A stretch of 64,000 bases of DNA, taken from Kappaphycus alvarezii (lineage: Eukaryota > Rhodophyta > Florideophyceae > Gigartinales > Solieriaceae). Position 1 is the stretch's first letter. Each line of letters begins with the position of its first letter. Position numbers and translations under genes: made by a program. This document shows, one piece after another, positions 9,156 to 19,497 of this stretch. A model generated the notes under the pieces. That model had not been told where the DNA came from. It made no database searches and saw nothing but the letters and a program-made list of their open reading frames with translations. The stretch is from the NCBI GenBank assembly GCA_002205965.3, contig NADL03000705.1, positions 744,001 to 808,000 on the forward strand. Direction: 5' to 3'.

Positions 9156-9965
9156 TTAAGCGGGTGTGCCAGCTTCGCATATTGCGGAACAAAACCTCGA
9201 TGGACGTTGCAGAGCCCAAAAGCTCCGCAGTTGTGTCTCGCAGTAGGGTATTACTTTGCGTAAAGCCGTGATGCGGGCTTGGTCGATTTCAATCGTACCA
9301 GAGCGTACGATGCCCGAATACTTAATGCGTTCGACGAAGAACTCGCACTTTCGCAACTTGAGCTGCACTCCTGCGTTCTGTAGGACCGTGAGGACTTCAT
9401 CGACATTGTCGCTGTGCTCTTCCCATGTAGAGCTAAAGATGCTAATGTCATCTAAGTAAACCAAACAGGTTTTCCAACGAAACCTGCGAGGAGTATATCC
9501 ATCGCACGTTGGAACGTAGCCGGTGGTTTGTTAACCGAACGGCATGCGGTTAAACTGGTACAGTCCAGAATAGCAAGAAAACGCCGTTTGTGCCAATCCT
9601 CTTCAGGGATTGGCATCTGCCAATAGCCGCAATTGCATCTAGGGCTGAGAAAACCTTCTTGTCTCCTAACGAGTCCAAACACTGTCCATCCGTGGAAGCG
9701 GGTAGGTGTCTTTACCGTTACAGCGTTTAAGCCGTCTGTAGTCTACGCAGAAGCGTAGCGAGCCATCAGGTTTGGGTACGAGAAGTACCGGACTTGCCCA
9801 ATCAAACTGCGTAGCTCGATGACGCCAGCCTTGAGCATCTTCTGGACTCTTTGTCCTCGATCTCCCGAGCCTTATGGCCAGCACGATAGGTGCTTGGACT
9901 ATCGGTCTAGTCCCTGGGACTAAGTCGTGCGGTGTGCCGCCTTGATTCTCCGAGTGCCGTCCCAC
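9156..9965 (-). pseudogene. Gypsy-A reverse transcriptase
   Basis: Three consecutive frames in different phases cover the RT palm. 9965-9666 has [20 protein letters not shown] (motif 2 region). 9682-9452 has NCGYWQMPIPEEDWHK and PATFQRAMDILLAGF. 9464-9156 starts with the active-site motif YLDD in MVYLDDISIFSSTWEEH and continues with LKLRKCEFF and IKYSGIV. Both aspartates of YLDD are present. The breaks near 9670 and 9530 fall in otherwise well conserved blocks. The block TNKPPATF near 9530 is out of phase with the MPFG that precedes it. Confidence 0.85.
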
Positions 9966-10334
9966 ATATTTGCGTACTTGCGCAACATCGCCCGAAAGCG
10001 ATCTCTCAAATGAGAGGGAATATGACTTAAGTCTAAGTCATCCACGTCTGGTGGAGGTGGCTCGATCCTGCGTTTTGGCGCAGCCTCCATCGGCGAGAAC
10101 CGAATAGCTTCTGTATCTTGAAACGAAACATCAGCTTGTTTTGTAGGAAGGTTATCTTCTAACCTTGTGACTTGTCGTCAACGTTATTGTTGAGGCGACA
10201 CTTCTCAAGGGTATTTGTCTTCTTTACCCAACATCACCAAGAGTAAATGCCCTTCAGTGACCGTGGTAGGGTGCGGCAAAGCTCCGCAACCACTTGGTTC
10301 TTGTGAACCCGGACTGGATAAGTCCCAAAGTTAG

Positions 10335-11062
10335 CTATAAGTAGCTTGAAAGGTCTGTCTGCCTCAACCTGTACGACTCATTTGTCGCGACGAGATTGTC
10401 TTTCTCGTAAAGCAGCCGTATGGTTGGACTACAACCAAGCCATGTTTCTTGGCGGTGCAGTACACAAAGGTTGGTACCGGGCTCGATGGTAGTAGCCTTC
10501 GCTACTCTCACCCGAGGTGAGACCCGAGCCTTGCTAGGTGGTTCACCTACGGACTGTGAACGTCCTTGCTTCTGCTTGCGAGGCAAGAAGCGCCTTATAA
10601 TCGGGATTTCCGAGTAGCCGGCGAGTACGACTTTCCTCTTATGACGATATATAGCCTCGATATACTTGTCGCAATAGTCGGCACCCAAAATAAGGGGTAA
10701 GGCCAACTTGTCGCACACGACAAACTAGACGTGAGTTATGTACGTCCCACGCGGACCGGTAACTTGATAGAACCAATTGTTGGAAGGGGGCGATTGTTCG
10801 CATCCCCTATGTCCCAGGAAGGGCCATGAGTTATGCGCTCATCCATACCCGGCGGGAGCTCATTCCAATGAATGAGATTAGGTCCTGCCCCGGTATCTAA
10901 TACCGGGACAGATCGTTTCATAAGTGAAACCGTAGGTCCAATGTCGGCGTGAACCTCGTAGTTCCGTCGTGTTAACACGAGAATATTCGCGGAGCCTTGC
11001 ATTCTGTGAACGCGTCGCCATGGGCGACTAATGTAAGACAAAGGAGCTTTATTCCTTTTCAA
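10335..11062 (-). pseudogene. Gypsy-A aspartic protease and linker
   Basis: The frame 11062-10736 has the retropepsin active-site motif VLDTGAGPNLI (D-T-G-A) and the following IGDANNRPLPTIGSIKLPV. The frame continues after a short gap at 10718 with LPLILGADYCDKYIEAI, matching the LGxDF/Y-type second conserved block, and then a basic linker leading to RT. A retropepsin acts as a dimer to cut the Gag-Pol polyprotein. The gap between 10736 and 10718 is a small frame break. The 370-base stretch 9966-10334 is linker without a clear frame. Confidence 0.75.
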
Positions 11063-11152
11063 GATCTGAACAACCTTAAGTGGTTGTGCGTCTTGAACAA
11101 AAGATGCTTCAAGGATTCAACGACATCATTACGCATTATAACTTGTGCCTTA

Positions 11153-13094
11153 TCAGGCTAGGAATGAGAAGTTCCCGTCTCCACTTTGCAGGCCAAAGAG
11201 CCCCCTCTCGTGTCCGAGAAGGATTCCCTTCTTAGTTTTCCGACTTGGGAAGGGGCTTGGCGCCCCTTGGTGTGTCACTAGACGTGCCGGAAACCACAGG
11301 AGTGTTACCTCCTGGCTTTTCAGCCAAAGCTTAACCTTGTGATAGCTTATAGAAGGAACACCGAGTTGTTCCTTCGGAGAAAGGGCTTCGAAGTTTGATA
11401 TGACCTTCGGCCAATCCTTCAAAGGAAGGAAAAAATTCGGGAACATGTGTCCCTGCTCGTAGCAAGTGTAACAAATAAGCGCGTGTTGCTTATTCGCACC
11501 TTTCTGTGGAGCGGAGAAGCGAGCTGCTCCTCGATTCGGTGGGCGTCCTACCCAAACAGGATGCGCATTGCGCGTGTTTCCTATCCTCCATCTGCAGGCG
11601 AGGAGCGGGCGTATGGTCTGCTGGTCGACTACGAATTGCCAGAATCGTACTTGAATTACCAGTATCCTCAGTCTTAGAGGAAATGGCGTCCAGATACGTG
11701 CCACTTGAGTCTTCAGTAGTAGTTGAATACTCCTGGAGTAACTACTAGGTTTGCCCCACGACCAAGGCTTCGGCGTTAGCAATTGCCTTTCAGCTATGTA
11801 GACGGATGAATTGTCCGTCTCCGAGATGGACTGCGCGAGGTTCGCAGAACCTCTGGGCCTCCAATTAGGATGCAGGGTCTTAGCGTGCGAAGATTTTGGT
11901 AGGTTCCTACAGGGAAACCTTCTTGGTCTTCTTTTCCCTGGCGCGAATAGACGCGCCCTGCGCCTTGGCGTAGTTCACAAGCCTCAGGAAAGGCACGGAA
12001 GGGTTATCCTGCCGGTATGCGACACCAAAGTTCGGTGTGTAGAGCTTAATTCCTCGATGAACATGGTCATCTGTTCGTCCATTGTGTTGACTTTTTCCGC
12101 AGCGATTAATCGCCTCGGTTAGACGAATGTAGAAATCCATTTCGTCCTCCATCGGACGTTGTGTCACGGAACGGAGGGCCGATACTGCTTGCTCTAACGC
12201 CACGTCCGTGGCGAAACTACGGAGAAGCCATTGTACTGCTTCTGGCAATACGGTGACCTTGCCATGATGAGTCCCTGCGGTCTGGGAAACTGAAGTAAAC
12301 TGCTTCAGAGCAATTCCACTTAGGAATTCGGGCAGCAAAAGAAACGCTTGGGCCTCATTCATCTCTTGGGTGTCAAACTCATTAACGAGCTTTACTAGAA
12401 AGTCTATCACTAGTACGGCGTGCTCACCAGAGAAGGTGATTTCCTTGCGAACCTTCGCGGTATGTCGCGGCGTATTTTACACACAGCGCTTCGGCGCTTG
12501 GGAGACAGCGAAGTCTTCGGGTTGCACAACCTGTAGGTCCTGTAGGAGAGCAAATGACTGAACCTATAATCAGTCGGCGCAACTCCTTCAGGCCCTCCAG
12601 GGCGGCCCGCGCCTGGACGCGATGTCCTCGGGCTCGGCATCAAGATCACGATGCGTGATGCTCTTCTGCAAGTGAGAGCCCGTCTTCGCGGACGTGCATC
12701 TACTTTTGGAGGAGCGGCCTCCGGACTTCGACGTCCCATAATTGAGATCTTCCGAGCTGAGGCTGTCCGCCTTGTCTTCAGCACTATCGTTCTCACTGGA
12801 GTGCGAGTCCTGTTCGGACTCGTCAGAAGAGACGTGCCTAGATGTCTTTCTTTTCCAAAGAACCTTCTTACGGTTCTTGGTCTTCTTGGACCTGTCCCTA
12901 CGAGAGGTGCGGTCCTCTTCATCAACCTCATTATCGGATGACTTGTGGTCCGGCCACTAGGGCCGACGACCTTGTCGTCTCCAACGCTTTTAGGCGTGTA
13001 GTTACGCGACCGAAACGCTCATCAGCGTCGTCGCGGGACTTCTTCAACTCCTCCAAAGCGAAATTGGCATCGCGACGTGCCTCTTGCACGCCTC
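11153..13094 (-). pseudogene. Gypsy-A gag, central and C-terminal part with nucleocapsid knuckle
   Basis: From right to left: a helical segment EARRDANFALEELKKSRDDA, a long charged linker rich in Ser/Asp/Glu/Lys (about 12960-12600), a Retrotrans_gag-like capsid block (DFLVKLVNEFDTQEM, then ALKQFTSV and EDEMDFYIRLTEAINRCG) at 12410-11907, and a nucleocapsid block at 11782-11153 with CYTCYEQGHMFPNF. The knuckle keeps C-X2-C-X4-H, but the expected final Cys reads Phe. Gag forms the particle and packages RNA. The right-hand end (13094) is cut by Gypsy-B, and the missing N-part lies at 18932-19497. Confidence 0.7.
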
Positions 13095-13127
13095 TGATAT
13101 AATGAAAATTGTAGATATTCCTTGGCA

Positions 13128-13250
13128 TGCTGCGCTGGCTGAGTTGGCTGCGCTGGCTGAGTTGGCTGCGCTGGCTGAGTTGGCATGCTGCGCTGGCCGA
13201 GTTGGCATGCTGTGCTGGCTGAGTTGGCATGCTGCGCTGGCTGAGCTGTC
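13128..13250 (+). repeat. Minisatellite in Gypsy-B 5' LTR
   Basis: Imperfect repeats of about 18 bp built from GCTGCGCTGGCTGAGTTG and a GGCATGCT variant. The other LTR carries fewer and shifted units (about 18332-18440), so the array varies between the two ends of one element. Confidence 0.85.
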
Positions 13251-13370
13251 ACTGTACTTACAATTATATTTTTAATTATTTTTAGAGGGATGCTTTGCAC
13301 TGTACTGTGGCGGTGCAGATTTGGCACATAGGTACTGTATAGATGCTACAGATGTGAGGGTTGAAAACTC

Positions 13371-13379
13371 TATATAAGG
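13371..13379 (+). promoter_or_regulatory. TATA box of Gypsy-B LTR promoter
   Basis: TATATAAGG lies about 280 bp into the 5' LTR, with the same sequence in the 3' LTR at 18565-18573. It is the natural Pol II core promoter for the genomic RNA. The transcription start is not resolved. Confidence 0.6.
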
Positions 13380-13740
13380 GGCTGTTTGCATGAAATGGTA
13401 GGACTACTTGGGAGCCAGCATACCCGAGCGGGGCGCTCAACAAGTTAAGTCAAACACAAAGCATAAAGGAAGTTGGCAGACAACTTCAAGCCAAGTCCCG
13501 AGTAGTAGGAAGTTGAGAGTCAACTTCAGACCCAAGAAAACTTTTTCTTACGCTAGTCGCAGAGCGTCGGTGGTAGACCCTGCCCCTTTTATACTTGCTT
13601 GTAGCTTCTCAACTCTCTTCTATATACACTCCCTTTTGTTCGTTCAACAATACCACGGCAGCACTTTTGTCGCTCGCAACACCTCCTTCTCAGGGTAATT
13701 GGTTCTGAGGATCTCTTCCCGCCGATTTACCCCTATCATT

Positions 13741-13757
13741 TGGTACTCTTGTGGAGG
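13741..13757 (+). other. Candidate primer-binding site of Gypsy-B
   Basis: TGGTACTCTTGTGGAGG begins 2 nt after the LTR end. TGG is the complement of a tRNA 3' CCA. I cannot assign the tRNA. It does not match the tRNA-Leu in this window. Confidence 0.45.
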
Positions 13758-13826
13758 GGGTTGCACCCGAGGTATTCGAGTTGAGCAGTAGTAAGGAACA
13801 CTTCGGGGGATTTCTTTTCTGTAATC

Positions 13827-15501
13827 ATGGATCTCAACGCTGCTCGTATAACGTTCACAGGGGGCAAGACTGAAGACGTTGAGGAGTTTCTTTACACATA
13901 TGTCAACGTTGTGATGCGAGAGAAGGGCGATGAAGAGAAGGCCGCAAGTATCTTCGCCTATCTTCATGGTGACGCAAAGCACAAATATAAGTCCAAGTTT
14001 ATCGACGGGTGGTCTCTTAACGGGAATGGGCGTAACTTCGGTGAGGTATGTGAGTGGCTTGTGAAAGAGTATGCTAAGGAGGTAGAACCAGATGAGATGA
14101 TTCGTACCGCCATAGAGCCCGGCTTCAACTTCGACGATTTTGTTAAGCTCATTGGTGTACTTGTGTGATCTTTATGAAAAGGCTGGGTTCAACGCCCAAG
14201 CCAAGTACGGAATGCTGCGTAAGGCGGCTATGGGGGATAAGCGGCTCTCCGATTTCCTCCTCATCAAGGGCCCTCACACTTTTGATGAACTGAAGGGTAC
14301 CATAGTAGAATTTGTCAAAAATTCGGAGACGTTTCAGTCACTGAGTGAGGTACCGAGGGAAACCCGCACATCGATGTCTATCGTACATCCTGAAAAGAAT
14401 TATCAAAGGCCGGCTACTAGTGCAGCGGCATTAGAATCTGTCAGGAGCGATGTCAAAAACTTGGAAGAAAGGTTGGAAACCCGATTCGATAATCGACTTG
14501 ACATGATAACCTCGCAGTTGGAAAGCCTTACTCTTACCATTAAGAAGAACCAGTCTGGGGCCCCTAAGGCCGCAGAAGTCTGTTCTTACTGTCACAAGCC
14601 TGGACACTTTGCAAACAGGTGTCCTGATAATCCACATAGAAACACTCGTTGTGCAAAGTGCGGTCGATATGGGCATCATGAAAGTAACTGCTGGTCTAAA
14701 GACAACAGAAGAGCAAATTTATCGGAAGCAAGGAGTGAGTCAGGACCAGAGGTGAAAATCTTACAAAATAGAAGGGATCAAAGGTTGACGGATGCCGGTA
14801 ACGTATCCATCGCTGAAGAGATTAGTCAAGTCAATGTGACAAAAAGGGATGGGGAAGGGAACATTTTATCGAAGAAACCTAGGCTAGAGTATGGAATGCT
14901 GGAGCATATCCCAGCACCTGTACCTCCTCGAACCAAGAGGTCTGATCAAGTTGTTCCAGGAGTGGGAGTCACTCCGGCCAAGAAGACGAAAAAGAGTAAG
15001 AAAGTTAAGAGTATCTCTAAGGACGTACTAGAGTATGTGAAGAGGTACAATTTGGTGGCTGAGCTTGCATCGGCCCCAACTGGGATAACGTTTGGTCAAC
15101 TTTTGAGGGGCGACGCAGAGGATGCGAGAAAAGAACTCAAAAAAATTATCAGGTCTAATAAGTCCGCTAAGGGTAAGAAACTGTTTCTTCAATCGGCCTC
15201 GACAGCACCAAGACGTCTTAAGCTGGTACCAGTCAAAGTATTGGGTATGAAAACCCAAGCTCTCTTCGATTCGGGTGCTGTTCCAAACCTCATTTCAGAA
15301 ACTTTGGTGACAGATCTAGGTCTCGAAATTACTCCAACGACTCGAAAAATAACTGTAGCGGATGGAACCGTCTCAAAATGCATGGGCACTGTTGACAAGG
15401 TTTCCGTGTTCTTTGGGGACTCTAAAGTTGATGTAGACTTTCTTGTCATGCCGGATCTCCCTTTCGATGCAATCATTGGCTGCCCCACATGGAAAGACTA
15501 G
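13827..15501 (+). pseudogene. Gypsy-B gag and protease (one frame break)
   Basis: Starts with ATG at 13827 (MDLNAARITFTGGKTEDVEEF), 88 bp past the LTR. The first frame runs to 14168. The product continues in another phase from about 14160 (LCDLYEKAGFNAQAKYGML) to the stop at 15499-15501. Two complete CCHC zinc knuckles are visible, CSYCHKPGHFANRC and CAKCGRYGHHESNC (about 14580-14695), then a basic Lys-rich linker (KKTKKSKKVKS). A retropepsin follows, with active site ALFDSGAVPNLI (about 15265) and a second block DLPFDAIIGCPTW. D-S-G replaces the more common D-T-G, which is acceptable in this family. The break near 14165 is one or a few bases and could be a sequence error. Confidence 0.85.
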
Positions 15502-17104
15502 GAACATGCATTGACTTGGGCAACCAAATGGTTTCAGTTAATATTGACGGCAGAACCGTGAAGATGCCCCTGGATTTCGACAAAAGCACGCATCCTGAAG
15601 ATTTAAAAGAAACGGACAGTGAAGATTTCACTTCTAGCTATGACAGCGAAGATTCGGAACCAACTAACACTTTCGGAAGTGGAAAAGGGTACCCTCGGGG
15701 GTTAATGAACATGGCATGGGACGATTATGATTCCGGGTTTGAAACAGATGACGACTGGGATTCTAGGATAAGTTTGAAACCCGAATGTGTTTCTTTTTGC
15801 GATGATATCGAATCAAAGGACAGAATTCGGAGCATGAAAGAAGATTACCTTTGCAAAGAAAATAAGAATACGTCGAATTCCATATATGAAGATGTGAGCA
15901 CGACGGAAGAGGTCCTTCAAAATATTGAGGTTGAGGATCAAGAAGAAAAAGGGCGCCAAATGGCAGAAATCCAAGGAAAAGTGCAGCACCTTCCCGCCCC
16001 CGCCTCACTGAAAATATCCGACATGTTAACATCTTCCGAAGTAATTGCATGGAGCGTTTCAGATTTAAGACAAGCAAGTGTACCGGTTACTCACTCGTTC
16101 GAACTTACCGACACTCAACCGATTTACCACAAGCCTAGACGTCAACCGCCAAAATATGACCAATTTATCTCAGAAAATGTTACAAGTATGCTGAAAAATG
16201 ATATTATTCGACCAGTTTCATCCCCATGGTCGTTTCCAGTTGTGGTCGCACCAAAGAAGGATGGAAAGCTGCGTTTTTGCGTCGATTACCGACAACTGAA
16301 CCAGAGAATGATACCCGATCGATTTCCGATTCCGAACATGGAGGAGATCCTCGAGGACCTGAAGGACGGGAGATATTTCACCTCAATTGACCTTTACACT
16401 GGCTATTGGCAGATTCCATTGGATGAAAAATGTAAGGAAAAACAACCTTTACCAGCAAAGCCGGTACGTTCAGGTTCGAAGTGATGCCTTTTGGTCTCAT
16501 GAATGCACCAGCTACATTCCAAAGAATGATGAACGAGGTTTTGAAAGGACTTCCATTCGCAAGAGTCTATATCGATGATGTCGTCATATTCTCAGAAACA
16601 TTGGATCAGCACATCTCGCACGTCAAGACAGTTGTGGAGAGGATATCGGAGTATAGCTTGAAAATTAAGTTGAGCAAATGCTTCTTTGCGAAAACTTCTA
16701 TCCAATTACTCGGTCATATCGTCGACCAAGAGGGAATTAGAGTGGATCCAGAGAAAACGAAAAAAATAAAGTTGGCACCAAGGCCCGCTTCAAAGACGGA
16801 GGTCCGAAGCTTCTTAGGACTGGCCTCATATTACAGAAGATTTATCAAAGATTTCGCCAAGACTGCAGCACCGTTACATGCCAGCACTACGAAGAACGGA
16901 AAATTTCACTGGAACAAGGAAATGGAAACTGCATTTCAGGAGCTTAAAGATAAGCTATGTGTCCCCCAGTTCTCATGTACCCAGATTTCAAGAGACCATT
17001 CGTTGTGGAGACAGATGCCTCAGAACGGTCTTTGGGTGCCGTTTTGTCCCAAAAAGATGAAAACGGAAGACTACACCCTGTTCAATTCGCAAGCCGAACT
17101 CTGA
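15489..17104 (+). pseudogene. Gypsy-B reverse transcriptase
   Basis: The frame 15489-16484 overlaps the end of gag-pro by 13 bases, starting ATGGAAAGACTAGG. It begins with an acidic spacer (DSEDFTSSYDSEDSEP), then RT blocks [27 protein letters not shown] and YFTSIDLYTGYWQIPLDEK. It breaks at an A-run near 16440 (five A where six restore the phase) and resumes at about 16481 with MPFGLMNAPATFQRMMNEVL and the active site YIDDVVIF, followed by LLGHIVDQEG and FLGLASYYRRFIKDF (thumb/connection). All catalytic Asp residues are present (D in SIDLYTGYW, DD in YIDD). A second break at a C-run near 16965 (five C where six restore the phase) leads into RNase H. Confidence 0.9.
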
Positions 17105-18177
17105 ATGATGCGGAAAAGAGATACTCAGTCTGCGAGAAAGAAGCGCTAGCTGTCGTCTTCGCGCTGAAAAAGTTTCGCGTATACCTTTTATCACTCGAGA
17201 AATTTGTCTTGATAACTGATCACCAGGCACTTAAAACAGCATTCCAAAAGAAGGATGTACATCACCGCTTGGCCCGATGGCTCGACATTTTCGCAGAATA
17301 TCGGTTTGAAATTGTGTATAGACCCGGACGCAATAATCAGCCTGCCGATTACCTATCCCGCTTGAGGGACGCACTGATTCCAAATGAAAAAGCTTCGGAG
17401 GACATCGTCGGAGTCGCCGAGTTGCAGTTGCCGAACGATAACGAGTACGAAGCTAATATTCACGGACTGATCAAATTCCTCGATGGACTAGAAATGAGAA
17501 AGGTTGATCTTGAACACCGAAATTGGGTACGCAGGAATCAAAAGGCTTTTACATTGTGGAATGGGAAACTCTTCCGGCACACTAAAGCCGGTCCCCGACT
17601 AGTGGCCCCTTTGAAAGAAAGAATGAAGATCTTGAGGACTTTCCATGATGAGCTAGGGCATTGGGATCTCGAAACAACCAAAAAATTCGTAACTGAGAGA
17701 TTCTGGTGGCCCGGTATCCATAAGGACGTCTATAATTTCGTGAAAAGCTGCGACAACTGCCAAAAATTCACTCCAATACGAAGTATAAGACAACTCTAAG
17801 TTTTCCAGTTTCCGGTCTCTTTGAAACCTTCTCAATTGACTTCGCGGGCCCGTTCAAGGAAACTTCTCCGGAAACAAATATCTCCTTATAGCGGAAAACA
17901 TCTAATTGGATGGCCAATAGCAGTTGCAGGTGAGGAGACCAATGCTGAAGTGGTCCTGAGATTCATCGAAAAAGAAATAATTGAACCGTTTGGTCTTCCA
18001 AAAAGGATAATCTCGGATAACGCCCTTTGTTTTACTGCAACTTCACTGCTTCGAGTTTTGAAGGAGAAAGGGATTCAGCTGAAGACAGTTCTCGACTACG
18101 CTCTTATGTCAAACGGAAAAGCCAAAAAGATGATTGGAACTATCAAACGCGCACCTACTTTTTGGAATATTTTATAG
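16957..18177 (+). pseudogene. Gypsy-B RNase H and truncated integrase
   Basis: RNase H is well preserved: VETDASERSLGAVLSQ, CEKEALAVVFALKKFRVYL and LITDHQAL, then FEIVYRPGRNNQPADYLSRL. The integrase zinc domain follows (HDELGHWDLETTKKFVTERF, then SCDNCQKFTP). After a phase change near 17795 the core shows FETFSIDFAGPF (first D) and RIISDNALCFTA (second D). The third catalytic position reads Lys: NGKAKKMIGTIKR stands where NGxAERMxGTIKR is usual. The protein then ends at 18177, only 122 bp before the 3' LTR, so the integrase C-terminal module is missing. This copy could not integrate by its own enzyme. Confidence 0.85.
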
Positions 18178-18290
18178 GTAATCAACTGCATCCCTATTCG
18201 TTTGAAAGGCCTCATGTTTTAACAATAAGGCAAATTACATTAATAGAAACAGAAGAAGAATGATGACGAGTCGGGACGTTCGTCTTGAGC

Positions 18291-18299
18291 GAGGGGGCG
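18291..18299 (+). other. Gypsy-B polypurine tract
   Basis: GAGGGGGCG lies directly before the 3' LTR start TGATATAATG, where the plus-strand DNA primer is generated. One C interrupts the purines. Confidence 0.65.
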
Positions 18300-18931
18300 T
18301 GATATAATGAAAATTGTAGATATTCCTTGGCATGCTGCGCTGGCTGAGTTGCTGGCTGAGTCTGCTGGCTGAGTTGGCATGCTGCGCTGGCCGAGTTGGC
18401 ATGCTGTGCTGGCTGAGTTGGCATGCTGCGCTGGCTGAGCTGTCACTGTACTTACAATTATATTTTTAATTATTTTTAGAGGGATGCTTTGCACTGTACT
18501 GTGGCGGTGCAGATTTGGCACATAGGTACTGTATAGATGCTACAGATGTGAGGGTTGAAAACTCTATATAAGGGGCTGTTTGCATGAAATGGTAGGACTA
18601 CTTGGGAGCCAGCATACCCGAGCGGGGCGCTCAACAAGTTAAGTCAAACACAAAGCATAAAGGAAGTTGGCAGACAACTTCAAGCCAAGTCCGAGTAGTA
18701 GGAAGTTGAGAGTCAACTTCAGACCCAAGAAAACTTTTTCTTACGCTAGTCGCAGAGCGTCGGTGGTAGACCCTGCCCCTTTTATACTTGCTTGTAGCTT
18801 CCTCAACTCTCTTCTATATACACTCCCTTTTGTTCGTTCAACAATACCACGACACTTTTGTCGCTCGCAACACCTCCTTCTCAGGTAATTGGTTCTGAGG
18901 ATCTCTTCTCCCGCCGATTTACCCTCTATCA
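18300..18931 (+). repeat. Gypsy-B 3' LTR
   Basis: Starts TGATATAATG and ends CTCTATCA. It matches the 5' LTR apart from about seven small indels: minisatellite units, single-base homopolymer changes, and a 2-3 base difference near 18850. Confidence 0.92.
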
Positions 18932-19497
18932 TCCTCCTTCAAAAGGTCAATGAACTCAGGGTCAGAGCCCTTACTTGTTTCAACGACCTTGATACGGTCG
19001 TGAAACTCAGCGAGAGCTTCTTGAAAAGCGGTACCCTGGTCTTCAATTTCATGCGAAGCTTCTTGCTCTCTTCTTTGAGCAACGAATCGATAAGGCGGCG
19101 TGTGTCCTGGACCACGCGATCGGGGAAACCGACTGCAGTTCCTTCGGTAACTTTGTGATGCGGCGGTAGCTACTGCCGTGAGTCCTGAGTGACCCTGCAC
19201 GACGCGGGTAGCACCCGCGGACCTGACGGATCCCAGTAGGGAGGCTAGACCCGGCCTTAGAAGACTTCGGGGCCTTGGTAAGACGTCGTCTTCGACTTGA
19301 CTTGACCAAGTCTTGCTAAAACGGTCAACCAGACTTGAAACTACTAAAAGGTAGTTTGAAAACCTGTGGCAATAAGCCAAGAAGTGTTGCAACGACTTCT
19401 GCGTTTGTCTACGCAAGTGTGTAACAACACGAAAGCGCATTGCTTTTCCAACAAACTTTATCCACAAAGGATATGAATGTGTGAACGCACAGTTCAC
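18932..19497 (-). pseudogene. Gypsy-A gag, N-terminal part separated by Gypsy-B
   Basis: A 192-codon frame on the minus strand. Its last third is clearly coiled-coil-like (QRREQEASHEIEDQGTAFQE, then ALAEFHDRIKVVETSKGSDP and EFIDLLKED) and leads into the helical segment on the other side of Gypsy-B at 13094. The first two thirds are poorly conserved in character and may be out of phase. The start at 19497 is only the first ATG and is uncertain. Confidence 0.55.

Larger units (their letters stand above)
13095..13738 (+). repeat. Gypsy-B 5' LTR
   Basis: Starts TGATATAATG and ends CCCTATCA (inverted termini TGATA/TATCA). It contains a GCTGGCTGAGTTG minisatellite near its 5' end and a TATATAAGG box at 13371-13379. 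It matches 18300-18931 with indels only. Confidence 0.92.
13095..18931 (+). mobile_element. Gypsy-B: full-length plus-strand Ty3/Gypsy element with LTRs
   Basis: Two near-identical repeats, 13095-13738 and 18300-18931, start TGATA and end TATCA and flank gag, protease, RT, RNase H and integrase in that order. It sits inside the gag frame of Gypsy-A, in the opposite orientation. The flanking bases are GCCTC (13090-13094) and TCCTC (18932-18936), a 4-5 bp target duplication with one difference. The LTR copies differ by several small indels but almost no substitutions, which points to a very recent insertion. Short inverted repeats are not enriched here, so it serves as an internal contrast to Gypsy-A. 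Confidence 0.92.

Noticed and set aside
13128..13250. Possible CRISPR-like array
   Set aside because: Units are contiguous with no unique spacers; a minisatellite in an LTR of a eukaryotic element.
12931..13327. Minus-strand frames with repeated SASAACQLSQ/TQPAQPTQ pieces at both Gypsy-B LTRs
   Set aside because: They are translations of the LTR minisatellite and occur in both LTRs in several phases.
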